DNA of 64,000 nucleotides from contig JAMWFC010000082.1 of NCBI GenBank assembly GCA_027475525.1, positions 2,356,001-2,420,000 on the forward strand. Reading direction: 5' to 3'. Both the position numbers and the translations under genes were made by a program. Shown here one piece after another: positions 35,091 to 46,839 of this stretch; within the stretch, counting starts at the first letter, position 1; the number at the start of each line of letters is the position of its first letter. This DNA comes from Macrolepiota albuminosa. Lineage: Eukaryota > Basidiomycota > Agaricomycetes > Agaricales > Agaricaceae. The notes beneath the pieces are model-generated. The model worked only from the letters and a program-made list of their open reading frames with translations, was not told where the DNA came from and searched no databases.

Positions 35091-36542
35091 TTAGGATGAT
35101 CGTCGGATATTGAATACTGTTCGAATCAAATCTTGCACACCCTCTTGAATCCCCAAGTAATCGTGTCCTCCGGCTAGAGTCTTCAAAAATACTACTTTAC
35201 GTCCCTCCGCTTTAAATTCTTCAACAGTACCAAAGTTTTGCAATTCCGTTGTTCGGATAATTTCGGCACGTTTCCTAGTCCAGACTTCGCGCTGAGCCAA
35301 GAATGTCTCCCACGAATCCTGCGTAAGCTCCAATCCGTTGGGTATACCTACAAGAGGGAGAAATGGTTTCAAAAAAGCGTCAAAAAGGACACGTGAGTGA
35401 GTGTATGGTATATCCCAATCATCTTCAGCATGGGAGATCAGGACAGGACCCTTGATTCTCTGAATTTTCTCGCTTTATCACAAAAATCGAGAAACGTTGG
35501 GAACAAGATCGCACTAACCGGAACAGTCGCGAGACTATCAAATTTATGGATGACTGCCCGGGTAATCAGGTCTTTAACCCAATAAGTCGTGGCATTTACA
35601 ATTGAGAAATCATTTGCTCACCAGGTATATAGGGAACGATAGTCAGGGGCTTCAAAAGAGGTACCAGGCCAAAAAATTGGTACGTCTTTATGACCTCTTG
35701 AATACTTGAAAAGGGCTATTAGTTCGTATGAGTCGCTTTTTTAGCATCTTACCGAAAGGACTGACATACCGAAAGCAACACTACACCACGAGGTTTGAGG
35801 CCCTCATCATACAGCTGAGCTACAAGTTGAGAAGCGACGCCAGTTCCTAAACTATGCCCAATGATGAGGATATCATCCTCTTTTGCTCCTAGCTCTTGTA
35901 GCCAGTCCCAAGCTGCACGTGCGTCCGTGACTAGGCCCTGCTCGCTTGGAGTGCCTGTGCTGTCGGCAAAACCACGGTAGTCAATGGCAAGGACGTTGGT
36001 ACCGAGGCGGGATGAATAAGCTTCGTAATGTAGAACTCGTGCACTAGCTGCCCGTGTAGCTGCGTTACCGTGGAGAAAGAGAATGGTTGGATGGTACTTG
36101 ATAGCTAAAGGTACATGAGAATCGAGTTCCGTGGGTATCTTAGAGAGTGATTGGTAGTACTGGTCTGATAAAACAAACCAGGCTCCAAGAGTTTCGTTAT
36201 CAGGTGTCTGAATGTAAAAATTCAGAGTTTTGTTTGCTGGTCATTTATGAATTACGGGGTGCGGGTTCGTCATGACATACTCACGGGCAAGGCCATACCT
36301 CTCTGGTACTTCAAACTTAGCGAAGAAAGGAAGATGAATTGCATTCAAGTAGAGCGCGCTGGTCCACGTCATGGTCACTCAAGCTTGCTTTGTCGATCTC
36401 GGGGGAAATTGACATACTGAGATTGGAAGAATGGGACCATCAACAGAGCGATAAGTACGGCATATAAACCACCCGAGAGAGCGAAATAGAACCTCAAACG
36501 TTCGAGAAGGGATTTTCCTGCCATGAAGGACGGAAGCCCCAT
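35091..36542 (-). CDS. ABHD12-like membrane-anchored alpha/beta hydrolase
   Basis: The start is ATG at 36542 (MGLPSFMAGKSLLERLRFYF), followed by one membrane segment (FALSGGLYAVLIALLMVPFF). Spliced exons give PTILFLHGNAATRAASARVL (oxyanion loop), LAIDYRGFADSTGTPSEQGL, DDILIIGHSLGTGVASQLVA (nucleophile Ser in GHSLG), LISHAEDDWDIPYTHS (acid Asp) and TLAGGHDYLGIQEGVQDLI (catalytic His), ending FNIRRSS with TAA at 35091. The layout matches fungal relatives of ABHD12, (lyso)phospholipase/monoacylglycerol lipases facing the ER lumen. The exact lipid substrate is unknown. The gene has at least six introns. Confidence 0.82.
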
Positions 36543-36617
36543 GATGAACCAATTGTGAGTATAGCTATCGGCTATTACCGTAATCAGTTCTGTAAGTTTT
36601 GCCTAAAATGGAACCTC

Positions 36618-36725
36618 CAATTAGAACAAAGGTCGTTACAGTCCGGTGACCCGTTAGGCAAAGTAGAAGAGGTCTCTGATACTGCCAAGTCATTCCATAG
36701 CAGGAACCCAAACCGCTACACTATC
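36618..36725. repeat. Dispersed repeat, copy 1 (partner at 45253)
   Basis: attagaacaaaggtcgttac at the left and ccgctacac at the right bracket a roughly 105-bp stretch that aligns with 45253-45362, including ctctg.ta.ctgcca.tcatt in the middle. Divergence is considerable. The origin is unknown. Confidence 0.5.
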
Positions 36726-37599
36726 TAAGCACGAGCAAATCTTGGCGCCATATCTTCAAGCTTATACCAACATTGCATGAATCGTTTATAAGGCTCACTC
36801 TCGCATTCAGGGAATAATTTGGTGAGCAGTAATTTTCAGGAGAACGACTGCTAGTGAAGGGGTATCGCAAACAAGCAACCCGCGATGCGTCGTGGCCTCC
36901 TAGAACAGGGGAATCGTGGCTAACCCTTGTCTCTCATATCAACAGGCATTTGTATGCTAGTCGCGAGGACAGGACATGCTCACAAGCGTTGCCTCGTCTT
37001 TCGTGGAGGCCAAAAACCCTAAGGTTTTTGCCCAATTTCTTGGAAGATCAAAGAACAAAATAACAAATTTGTATACTAACTTGTAACCACAGACGTTGTG
37101 AGGGGGGCTCGATGAAGGCAAAAGACGGGATTCCAGGTTGAGAGTAGCAAGACGACTTTTCGTCCAGGTTGGTCCGCCGAACTTGCAATTATGATTGCAT
37201 CAACGAACTAGCATTTTACATCTATCATCTGCATTTACATCACAGCGATTCTCAAAATGGGACGAGACAAGGCATGCAGGCAGGCAGAGAGATCAATGGA
37301 AGGTGATGCCAAAACCAGAGAATTCAACATAATCAGCATTGTTACAAAAATCGAATTGAGTTCCAATAGGGGCAAAATGTTTCAAGTGGTGTGCTCAACA
37401 GCAGCCCATAACCTGTTGACACCCCAACACAGATGACTGAGAAGACACGTAATTATACATGCTCCTAGTATTGTATAACAAACTGGCACTTTATGGTACC
37501 TAGAAGACACGTAAGTATACATCTAGGTACTTTATCTGTACGTATTTTGCATGATAAGGGTATATAGGTAACATACCGAATTGTGCATTAGTGAACAAA
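36726..37599. other. Intergenic stretch
   Basis: No gene recognised. A short direct repeat (agaagacacgtaa.tatacat) occurs near 37440 and 37502. Confidence 0.4.
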
Positions 37600-37975
37600 A
37601 CATCCATCGCGTCCGCGGTACCCTTGGCCTCGCTGCCGCACGCGACAAAGGTGAGCTATTGTACGCTCTCTTGGAAACAGTTCTTACGTTACATTAGCCC
37701 TCAAAACATTTGTCAAATCGTCCTTTCCGCCGCACATCCTGCCAAGCTTTCCGAGGCAGTCTCTCAGGCTTGAAGGACGACACTGTCCCATCCTCTAACT
37801 TTAGTTTACCTACATGCCGGTGTGAGGACCGATTCATCTGTGGTCCGAGATGTGCTGAACCAGATGGGGAAACTTGCCTTGACCATAATAGACATGGTGA
37901 ATGCTGACTTCGAGACTTGGATATTGCGGCCCATGGTGGCGTACAAGTGGTTATAACCAAGCCTTGTGGGATCTG
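37600..37975 (+). pseudogene. Threonine-synthase-like C-terminal fragment
   Basis: RGTLGLAAARDK, then a GTGAGC..TTAG gap, then PQNICQIVLSAAHPAKLSEA resembles the end of fungal threonine synthase (HTAVGLAAA..QIVLSTAHPAKFSEAV). The phase across the gap is off by one base, a stop follows in SQA, and no pyridoxal-phosphate domain exists upstream. I therefore read it as a relic. A further open run downstream, 37809-37957 (LHAGVRTDSSVVRDVLNQMG), is unassigned. Confidence 0.4.
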
Positions 37976-38631
37976 TAATGACTTCGATCACATGAATGGA
38001 AACTCAGAGATGACGGGTGCACTTACGTTTCACTTGCTCCTTTTGACCGTCGTAACTGTTCAAAGTTAATCCGTTCAGCCACACGCTACACGCACTCTGC
38101 CCCACCTCATTGATTGAAAACACCTTAGATGAGACGCAAGCCGATATGCGTGAAGGTGCTGCATATAGGTCTCCTTCGCATGTAGAGCAACAGCAATCGC
38201 CCAGAGCTTCCAAATTGTGGAATAGCCAAAATATCGTTGGGAATTAAATGATGCATTTTGTCACCAGTTTGGTAGCAGGGTTTGTATTAATACGTTTTCT
38301 CCGTAAAGTAGCAGATTCTGGACGTTCTCGCTGAACAATCGCACTAACCACCGCATGAAGCTCTTTTTGCCGCCTCTGCCGAGAGGTATGTACTTGTAGA
38401 AACTTTGCAGGCAATGAGATATTAATACTTTTTTGACAAAATAGAGTGGCACGATGTAAACATTACTGACAAGTGGAGCCGCCCTCAAATGGGTGCCGAC
38501 TTGCCGACGATCAAATTGGAGAACTCGTAAGATTTATCCGTGAACTCGACCTACTACGTACACGTATGGATCTATTTTAATGCTTTATGTTGGAGGGTCT
38601 TCTTCCCCATCGATTTTCGACTCCTCTCAAC
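37976..38631. other. Intergenic region upstream of the BOR1-type gene
   Basis: No gene recognised. Short frames on both strands lack conserved motifs. Confidence 0.4.
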
Positions 38632-40812
38632 ATGCCTTCTCACGAAAAACCCCCTCGCCAATTATCTCCTTGGCTCCGCAGAGTTTTCCTCTTGTTCAGA
38701 TCACTTGGGTCAGGTATCGTATCCGACATTCGCGCCCGCGCACCGTGGTATGTCAGCGACTGGAAGGACGCATGGAATTACCGGGTTATCCCAGCCACTG
38801 CCCTCATTTTCTTCGCAAAGTAAGCATCATTTTAAATTGTTTAGTGCGTTTTTTTAAACGAGTGACATGTAGTGTACTTCCAGGAATTGCATTCTCTTTA
38901 GACTTAATAGAAACGACCGCCAAATATGGCGTGGCCGAGGTGTTATTGTCGTCTTTCATGGCCGCATTTATGTTCTCGATCTTTGGAGCGCAACCCCTTA
39001 CAATTGCGGGTGTCACTGGTATCGCCTGTTGTGTGCCTAAATCATGAACCCTTCACCCATGTGATTTTTCACATAGGTCCTATCACTGTATTCAACAAGA
39101 CAATATTTGACATTCTAGAAGGCCGAAATGACTCTCCAGACTACTTGCATTTCATTGGCTGGGTATATCTTTGGGCTGCTATCATTCACTGGATCACTGC
39201 AGTCCTGAACTGTATGTCATGTCCATTACGTCTCGTTCTATATGTCTTGATGCAGTGATAGGGTGTAATTTCCTCAAATACGTGACTCTTTTTTCGTGCG
39301 ACACGTTTGGGTTCTACGTGTCATGGGTTTATTTGCAGTATGGCGTCCAAGTTACTACCCGTCAGCTTCAATCGACCGATCCGTCCAATACTCCTGGCGC
39401 CCTTGTTGGGATTATTCTCGCACTTCTGATGGTTGTGACATCCTTTCTTTTCCAGTCATTGTCTCAGAAGACATTCTTCCACCGACATGTCCGGCGGTTC
39501 CTCGCGGACTACGGTATGCCCTTGTCCTTGGTGGCATCATCGGCCATGGCGTACTGGGGAAGATTCGATGCTGTCGATCCTAATACATTACCCATCGGCC
39601 CAGCCTTCAAGCCTGCCGGTGGTCGCGAGTGGCTCGTCAGATTCTGGCATCTAGAGGGGAAATGGATTGGTATCGCTTTGCCTTTCGGAGTAGTTTTATG
39701 GATCCTCTTCTTTTTTGATCACAACGTTTCCGTAAGTAACAGGGATTCCCACATCGCAAATTCCTTACCCTTTCCGATCTAGTCGTTGATGGCCCAAAGC
39801 TCAGACTTTCCCCTTCGAAAGCCACCTGGTTTTCACTGGGATTTTTTCCTACTTGGAATAACTACATTCCTTGCAGGCATACTTGGATTGCCTGCTCCTA
39901 ACGGCCTTATACCTCAGGCGCCTATACACACGACATCCCTTCTCGTAATGGGCCACCCGTTGGAAAGGAAGGATATTGAGGAAGATGCCACCATCATCGA
40001 GGCTCAGACTCCAGTCCCACCTTCGGATGCCGAAAGAGTGCGCACGACTAAGCTGTCCGCGTTAGACAAAATGATATCTGAAGTTCCGGTTTCGGTCGTT
40101 GAGCAACGCGTGTCTAATCTTGCGCAAGGCTCCTTATGTCTCGTTCTGCTCACAGGACCATTCCTGCATGTTTTAAACCTTATCCCCCGAGGTGAGTTGA
40201 TAGTTACTAAGCATGAAAATCTTCCTGATAACTGATTGTCAAGGCGTATTGGCTGGCTTATTGTGATTCAAATGTTTGCTGGTTTTTGTTTATGGGTCAG
40301 CTTACACCCACATTGTCAGCTGGTACATGGGCGCAGATGCTCTACGTGGGAACGGGATTACTCAAAAAATATTCTATTTTCTTCGAGACAAGAAATTTAC
40401 CCCTGGAGATGACCCCCTTAGGAAAGTGCGCAAGTCGCGAATCCTTCTGTTCCTCGCAGTGCAACTTGTTGGTTTTGGTGCTACGTTCGCTATCACGCAG
40501 ACGATAGGTAGGTGATATTTCAGAATGATGTTTTCTTGTTAATGTGGAGTCGAACCTAGCTGCTATCGGATTCCCTGTCATTATCATGTTGCTCATACCC
40601 CTTCGTGTGTTTGTCATCCCACGGCTCCCATTCACTTCCGAGGAGTTAGCCATTCTTGATCAGCCAACAGCATCGCCATTCGTGAGTTTTCTTTACCAAG
40701 TCCTTTTTCCTTTCCCAAAACACTCATTCATCTTGATGTATCCTGACACTTGTGGAAACTTCTTTGCTCATTTCGCGCCCAGACGATGGAGTCTGTTGGA
40801 GGATATATGTAG
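38632..40812 (+). CDS. BOR1: BOR1-type anion (borate/bicarbonate, SLC4 family) transporter
   Basis: Nine exons (38632-38819, 38873-39018, 39077-39211, 39256-39731, 39783-40191, 40244-40262, 40320-40507, 40560-40681, 40783-40812) encode 570 residues. The fungal SLC4 landmarks are present: WYVSDWKDAWNYRVIPATAL, FIFGAQPLTIAGVTGPITVF-type core (FSIFGAQPLTIAGVTGP), FYVSWVYLQYGVQVTTRQL, SFFF-like SLSQKTFFHRHVRRFLADYG, GKWIGIALPFGVVLWILFFF, HWDFFLLGITTFLAGILGLP, APNGLIPQAPIHTTSLLVMG, QRVSNLAQGSLCLVLL and WYMGADALRGNGITQKIFYF. About 10-12 membrane spans are expected, in the plasma or vacuolar membrane. Yeast Bor1 exports borate. The sixth exon is only 19 nt. No frame damage is seen. Confidence 0.9.
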
Positions 40813-40990
40813 TCCCAAGAACACGTTCCGACGCCGGCCGAATCAGGGTTCTGTGTTTCACTTTATTTAGACCTTGCGACCCTCGATAAAAAACAATCCG
40901 TGTGAATCGATTATCTGTGTGATATTTATGAAAAGGATCCATCATAATCATAACTCCTGAGGAAATTAGTTCCTTCCCTTCCCTGTGCAA

Positions 40991-42949
40991 TGGTACAATC
41001 CGATAGTGAAGTCGTGGGTGTCGTGCTCCTCATACGGCACGGCGATCGCCAAGGTCAGTATTGACATACCTCGATTTGTTTGCTCTTGATCAGAGAGAGT
41101 CACATCCATCGCTCTAGGTTTCTACCAAGATCCGACCACCTACACGCCGTCGAACACGATCCTTACGCCCCTTGGAAATGTATATTAGATTTTCTTTAGA
41201 ATTCATGAAAATAGACGTTGAGCTCAAACTTCGGATAGCAACAGGAATACCAACTCGGGCAACAGCTTCGGCAACTATATCTCAACTCCTCGTCATCTTC
41301 GTACATCAATGGAATGAATGGTACCTTTGTCAATAATACCCAGTTCCGTGTTCGTGCAGATGCCGGGGGTGAAGGTGGGGTCATCTTGAACTCGGCGCAA
41401 TCTCTTCTACAAGGTTTAATCCCTGCCAACCCAAACTTCACGATCACGCTTGCGAACGGGTCCACGATTGGAGCACCTTTGAATGGATATCAAGTATGGT
41501 ATCCTGGTTGTAATATATTCATTTGGTTGAATGTCTGACACCTTCCTTCGTGTGCACAAGTACCTTCCTAGTGAGTTACTGGCTGGCAATCTGATCAAAG
41601 AAAAGCCCACGTGTGATGTGTCACATAGTTGAATCTGTGGAACCCACAAATGACGTTTCACTGGAAGGTTGGACATCATGCCATGTGTGTATAACAAATT
41701 GTTTTCTAGACAAAGGCCTGCTAACATGCAATATGTAGACATTTGACAAGTCGACGTCTGCCTTTTACAACTCCACCGAATTCAAGGAGAAAGCTAGCGA
41801 ATATAAAGTCTTCCTCGACTCTCTTCCCCCGCTTCTGAATGGACGCTCAGTGGATCTCCAAAATATGGTTCGTTTAGAGTTTAATCATCTCATAGTACAC
41901 TAGCACATGAAGCACATGAACTGATCATCCTGTAGTGGAACGTGAGGATTTGACGGAATGTACCTGGCCTTGGGCTGACAACTTATACTAGATCTACGAT
42001 TTTATGAACGTTGAATCCATCCATAACTCAGACTTCGCCAAAAACTTGCCTCCGGGGTCTCTTCAAACTGCGCGTTACTTGGCTGATTGGCACGAGTACA
42101 ATGTCTTCAGTGACCCCCAGGTAGACGGTATAGGCAACAGTACGTATAACAAGCTTTAACTTTCTTGCTGTTCTTAACGTTTTCAGTTGCCGGGCAAACG
42201 ATCATTCCCTCGATCATCGATGGCTTCAACAGTATTCTCAGTCCCACAGACCCAGTCAAGTTTGTTTATCTTGCTGTTTCCTATAAACCATTCCTTTCTC
42301 TTTTCAACATGACCAAGGCTGCGGAAGCTTCCCCCCAATTGGCTGCAATTGGTTGGTATATTTTTACTTTTCTTTAACATGAACACGCCAACAAGTAATA
42401 CTATTGACTGCGTAGTGAATTATGCCGCAGTTCTCGCGCTAGAAGTTCGCCAGCCCAAGTCAGGAGAACCTGTCGTGCGATTCCAGTTTTCGAATGGTAC
42501 TGGAACCGATGACTACAAGGCATACCCTATCTTGGGTTCTGCATCAGATGTTCTCCTTAGTGATTTCATCAGCTACCTCCAGGTTGGTTGTACTGGCAGT
42601 CGTACGCTCTTTTTTAATACTATTCTTAGCCTGTTGGGATTGAATCAATCAACAAATGGTGTTCCGTATGCGCCAACACACAAGACAGGGGTTGTGGTGC
42701 TCTTAACCTTGCAGTCGCAGAAAGCCATCCAACAATCAGCCCTGTTGGTGCAGGTTTCCTCGGTGCGGGTTTGGCGTTGGCTGTGGCGATGGCGATGTTT
42801 GCCGTACTGTTTTTCATGGGCTGTTTGACCGTCGCTGGAAAATTTAAAAGTAAGCGCTCAACCAAGTCGTCTATTGTGAGTGTCCCATCCACACCAATAA
42901 AGCAAATCTGATGGATGCATGTAAGGCTGATTCAGAGGAAAAAGTATGA
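40991..42949 (+). CDS. Histidine-acid-phosphatase-like (phosphoglycerate-mutase superfamily) membrane protein
   Basis: The start is ATG at 40991 (MVQSDSEVVGVVLLIRHGDR). RHGDR is the phosphohistidine motif, followed after an intron by GFYQDPTTYTPSNTILTPLG and EYQLGQQLRQLYLNSSSSSY. Further landmarks are QFRVRADAGGEGGVILNSAQ, ESVEPTNDVSLEGWTSCH and NIAGQTIIPSIIDGFNSIL. The usual HD/HAE proton-donor motif is replaced by LAVSYKPFLSLFNMTKA, so catalysis may be altered. A C-terminal hydrophobic span (LGAGLALAVAMAMFAVLFFM) and a short Lys/Ser tail ending in ADSEEKV suggest one membrane anchor. A 10-nt exon (41561-41570, Tyr-Leu-Pro plus one base) is needed to keep the frame. The next gene downstream is convergent. 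Confidence 0.78.
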
Positions 42950-43122
42950 TGAAACATGAGTAAAATTCAAGCTGCTGGACCGCTCCGTTCCTTACTGTGA
43001 TCCTCTTGTATTTAATGCTTGAAACATGGGTGTACTTAAAACGCGTTTCTTATATTGCATGCTACATCTACTATGTTACATATTGCGACCATGTCTAGGA
43101 ATGCGTTGCCGATGCTGTTAAG

Positions 43123-44376
43123 CTAATAATCACATCCCATCACATCATCACGATCTGAATGTTCATGAAACTCATCTGCATAGAACTTGAGTACCGGTTG
43201 TGAAAGTGATTATACGCAGACTTACCGCTCCCAGACGACGTGTCATCTTCGTCAGGGTAGTCGTTTTTGTAATACTCTTCAGCTAAGTAAAAGTTATTCG
43301 GCACTGTCAGTGGTAGTGAGGAAAACGAACCGTTGGAATCCTCATCAGCCTCGTCCTCCTCTTCAGATTCAGACGCAGACTCATATGAATTGACAACTGA
43401 GACAGGAAGACCCGATCTGAACGAAAATCAATGGATTTTAACGAAGGGGCAATGAGATACCACATACAGAGTCGCGATATTAGCAGCTTCATTCCATTCA
43501 CTGAGAGTCGCTGGTCTGTGGTAAAACACATCCCACACGTAATCATCACTGGTCTGCATCGTTACATCTTTAATAAGAGAAACACTGTTCTCCACAGGAG
43601 GCGGATCTAATATCACATCGTGCACTATATCGTTTAAGTACAAAATAGATGGGAAACTATGACAACGTACACTTGAGATAATCATTGAGCATCGGCAGAA
43701 ACTTTTCCATCTCAGGATCCATAGGAGTTGATGGTGGTTTATCTGTCGTAAGGACAGCATCAAACATTCGGAAGTCAGGTTGGGATTTTTTTGGAGGAAG
43801 ATCTTTCGTAGACAGAACCTTCGGCCTTCCGCAGTGACGTGTCAGGCCAGTTCGGAAGATACTTCAATATGCGTACATACGGGGCGACAGGACGCAAAAC
43901 TCTGGAGCTCTCTGAGTTTTGATCATCGTAGTCATCAGGACTCAGAACAGTATAATGCCGTGCCTCATCCTTGTGTTTCGTGTTGAGCGAAACATACTGA
44001 GACTCGGTAGATGGTTGGGAGTCAGGTAGAAGCGCAGCTTGTCGGCTGAGTCGATGTATTTGATCCTAATTATAGCAGAGTCAGCGACAACAAGCACAGT
44101 ATCGACGGTAGACGTTAGGCACCTGAATTTTCTTAGCTTGTTGTTCTTCATTCCCCCAAGCATCTTTCTCAACCGTCTGAACAAACTTGAACACGCCCAT
44201 CCGCGATTTCTTTCTCCGTACTCGAGACTCTATGACTATCATGGCCAGATTGGGACATATTCAGAGAGGTCAACGGGATATCTACCGAGCGCGTCAAGTG
44301 GCTCTTCGTTTCGTTTTCTCTTGATACGGACGATTGTCAATGGATGGGGCACTGCATCTTCTGTGTCGACCTCCAT
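43123..44376 (-). CDS. IWR1: IWR1-type RNA polymerase II nuclear import factor
   Basis: The start is ATG at 44376 (MEVDTEDAVPHPLTIVRIKR). Spliced exons give RIKRKRNEEPLDALESRVRR, GVFKFVQTVEKDAWGNEEQQ, IKYIDSADKLRF, then the conserved Iwr1 region DDYVWDVFYHRPATLSEWNE, LPVSVVNSYESASESEEEDE, NNFYLAEEYYKNDYPDEDD and a last exon ending DDVMGCDY (TAG at 43123). Iwr1 binds assembled RNA polymerase II through the acidic C-terminal region and carries it into the nucleus with importin alpha. The basic cluster near the N-terminus fits a bipartite NLS. Confidence 0.82.
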
Positions 44377-44519
44377 GTTGACGCCTCAGCCTCGCTGGTC
44401 GGCTTCAAAGCTGTTATACAGATCAAGACACAGATCGGACTTGTGTGCACGCATGTTGACTCAATTCGGATCATTGATCGCTAAATATCTGATTTGACAC
44501 AAACTGTTTCTGTAAACTT

Positions 44520-44860
44520 GTTTTCAGAGCGTCGCTTTTGTGTCTCCTTCCTGCGCAAGCTCAAGGATAGCATCAATCGCTTCATCAGGTTACCGGGAGT
44601 ACGATAGGCACCAGAAGACATACCTTGTTACCAATCCCTAGGACTCCAAACACGAATTTATAAAACGACCTCTTTGCTGATCGCCGCCATTTGGCTGTAT
44701 TCCCAGCAATGTTGACTCACTTTTACCTACATTTTATAATGCGTCAGATACGAAGCCTCTCGATCCAACTCTCTTTACCGTCTCATACCCGTACTCAATC
44801 CTTTGACGAATGTCCACAATCCTAGAGCTTGTCGTTTCCATTTGCCTTATTCTCGCCATT
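44520..44860 (-). CDS. Possible small gene, unassigned
   Basis: Minus-strand pieces AKWRRSAKRSFYKFVFGVLG and DEAIDAILELAQEGDTKATL (followed by a stop near 44536) look like real protein and are separated by intron-like sequence. The possible start is METTSSRIVDIRQRIEYGYE near 44842. The phases do not join cleanly by eye, so the structure is tentative. Confidence 0.25.
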
Positions 44861-45440
44861 ATCCTACTTTCACGGCACCGTGACCATTTCCCGTTCTACC
44901 TGAGAATGCGCCTTGCGTATGAACATGGTCATAATTGGTGATTATGCACAAAGTGTGCTAGAATACCTTTTCTGTGGTTACTCTCCCATGCGGTATGCGT
45001 CTACCACGTTTTCTGGTCCTGATAAACTGAGCCATTATCTCACAAAAAGTGCAACAGGAAGCGTAGACAAGTCCAAGCCTTCTAGGTCACCAATACCTTT
45101 GACGAAGACTACAATTATTGTGTTGTGGACTGGCTTAAGATCAGGACGTGGTCCGGCCTTGCCATCATTATTCTGAAATTACCCTGACCTACCATTGTGT
45201 AACGTGCTTAAAATTGAATACGTCGGAATCGCACAGTTGAAACTACCTGTCCCATTAGAACAAAGGTCGTTACTATTCTGTGGCCTGTCACTCAGAATGG
45301 AGGAAGGCTCTGGTAACTGCCAGTCATTGTCATTTCCGTAAGAGGGAACTCAACCGCTACACGTCTTGTCATTGATATGGTCTCAAACGTAGATATACAA
45401 ACACTTGTACTGAACTCAAGCTTTGTAGAAGTGTATGTAT
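44861..45440. other. Intergenic region with dispersed repeat copy 2
   Basis: 45253-45362 is the partner of the repeat at 36618. No gene is recognised. It forms the 3' flank of UreG. Confidence 0.4.
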
Positions 45441-46543
45441 CTAGTGTTCCTCCACAACAGGACCTACCTTGCCTGGACTGCCAGCTGTTTTCCAAGCACC
45501 AAGGATGAGGCTAACAACATCGTCGATACCTTTTCTCTCCTTGATGCTGGTGAACACTGTAGGCCCATCACCACGCATCAACTTAGAGTCTCGCTCCATG
45601 ACCTCAAGCGAGGCTCCCACGTAGGGAGCGAGGTCTATCTGTTTGCAAGACGGCATAAGCCTTTGTCATTCGATCTCTGATAGTACTTACTTTGTTGATT
45701 ACCAAAAGGTCTGACTGAGAGATACCCGGACCACCCTTCCGAGGAATCTTATCACCTCCCTACCAAAAAATCATCAGCTGGTCTTGTGTTACGCCGAGCG
45801 GGAAACGCAGCTGACCGAGACATCTATAACATATATGATATAATCTGCTAGTTCTCTTGAGTAATTAGCAGCAAGGTTATCTCCGCCGCTCTCAACGAAA
45901 AGGAGCTGACAGCCATATTTGGCCTGAAGAGTCTCCAGAGCGCCCATGTTAGCACTGATATCCTCCCGAATGGCAGCGTGAGGACAGCCTCCTGTCTCGA
46001 TTGCAAGGATCCGTGATGCAGGCAATGCACGATTTTTGATTAAGAATTCCTGGTCCTCGCGAGTGAATATATCATTTGTGACTGTTGCTGGTGAACAAAA
46101 TTGATTACTTTATCCTTGATGGAGAAGTATAAACATACCGATGTTCATCTCCCTCCTTAGAGCCTGGCATAAGGCCAACGTCAAGGCTGTCTTGCCTGAT
46201 CCAACGGGTCTAAAAACAATAGTATATTAGGACGCGTTTGACGCGTTGTAATGATGTTCAAGGTCCAGACCCGCCGATCCCAACTGTGAAACCTCTCTCT
46301 TCGAAGTTTCGTGTAGAATAATCAGGCAGATCGCGTTCTGAAAATTTGCCTAGACAACATAATATGTCAAAAGTTATTGGAAGCGCCTTCAGAAACACAG
46401 TGGGTACCAGGGTGATCTAGAACTTCATGGGTATGACCGTGATCCCCACCGCCAGAATGAGAATGCGAGCCATCGTGAGTATGCGAGTGGCGGGGCTCGC
46501 TGGAAGCAAGATGACTATTGAGATTAATGAAAGCTGCAGCCAT
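45441..46543 (-). CDS. Urease accessory GTPase UreG
   Basis: The start is ATG at 46543 ([19 protein letters not shown]). The N-terminus is a metal-binding-type His-rich stretch ([19 protein letters not shown]). It is followed by the P-loop [56 protein letters not shown] (CPH metal site), [39 protein letters not shown] and [20 protein letters not shown], ending [10 protein letters not shown]. UreG couples GTP hydrolysis to nickel delivery into urease in the cytosol. Exons are separated by introns near 45703-45712 and 45762-45838 and further upstream; all motifs are in one continuous spliced frame. No other urease gene is in the window. Confidence 0.93.
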
Positions 46544-46839
46544 AATGGAAGGCGAATGAAGGAGGGAAGGTGAAAGATAAAAGATAAGGCCCCTTATGTC
46601 ACATTTGGCCCACGTATCCGTGACATTGTGGGCCGGTTGCGCCGCAGGCGTAGCAGAGCTCTTTCCTACAGCTACAGATTAATTAATAACTGTGCTTTAT
46701 GGTACGTTTCAGGATGATGAAAAGGACGTTTTTGACGGTCGTTCCACGTGATGACAAAGCATGAGTGAATGTTGGATGCTACAAATGATCACCCATTACT
46801 TTGCAGTGTGCATACTGAGTTTTGAAAACTTTGGGCTAT
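46544..46839. promoter_or_regulatory. Shared promoter region of UreG and USB1 (divergent genes)
   Basis: About 296 bp separate the two start codons, so both promoters must lie here. No clear TATA box or binding site can be assigned from sequence alone. Confidence 0.4.
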
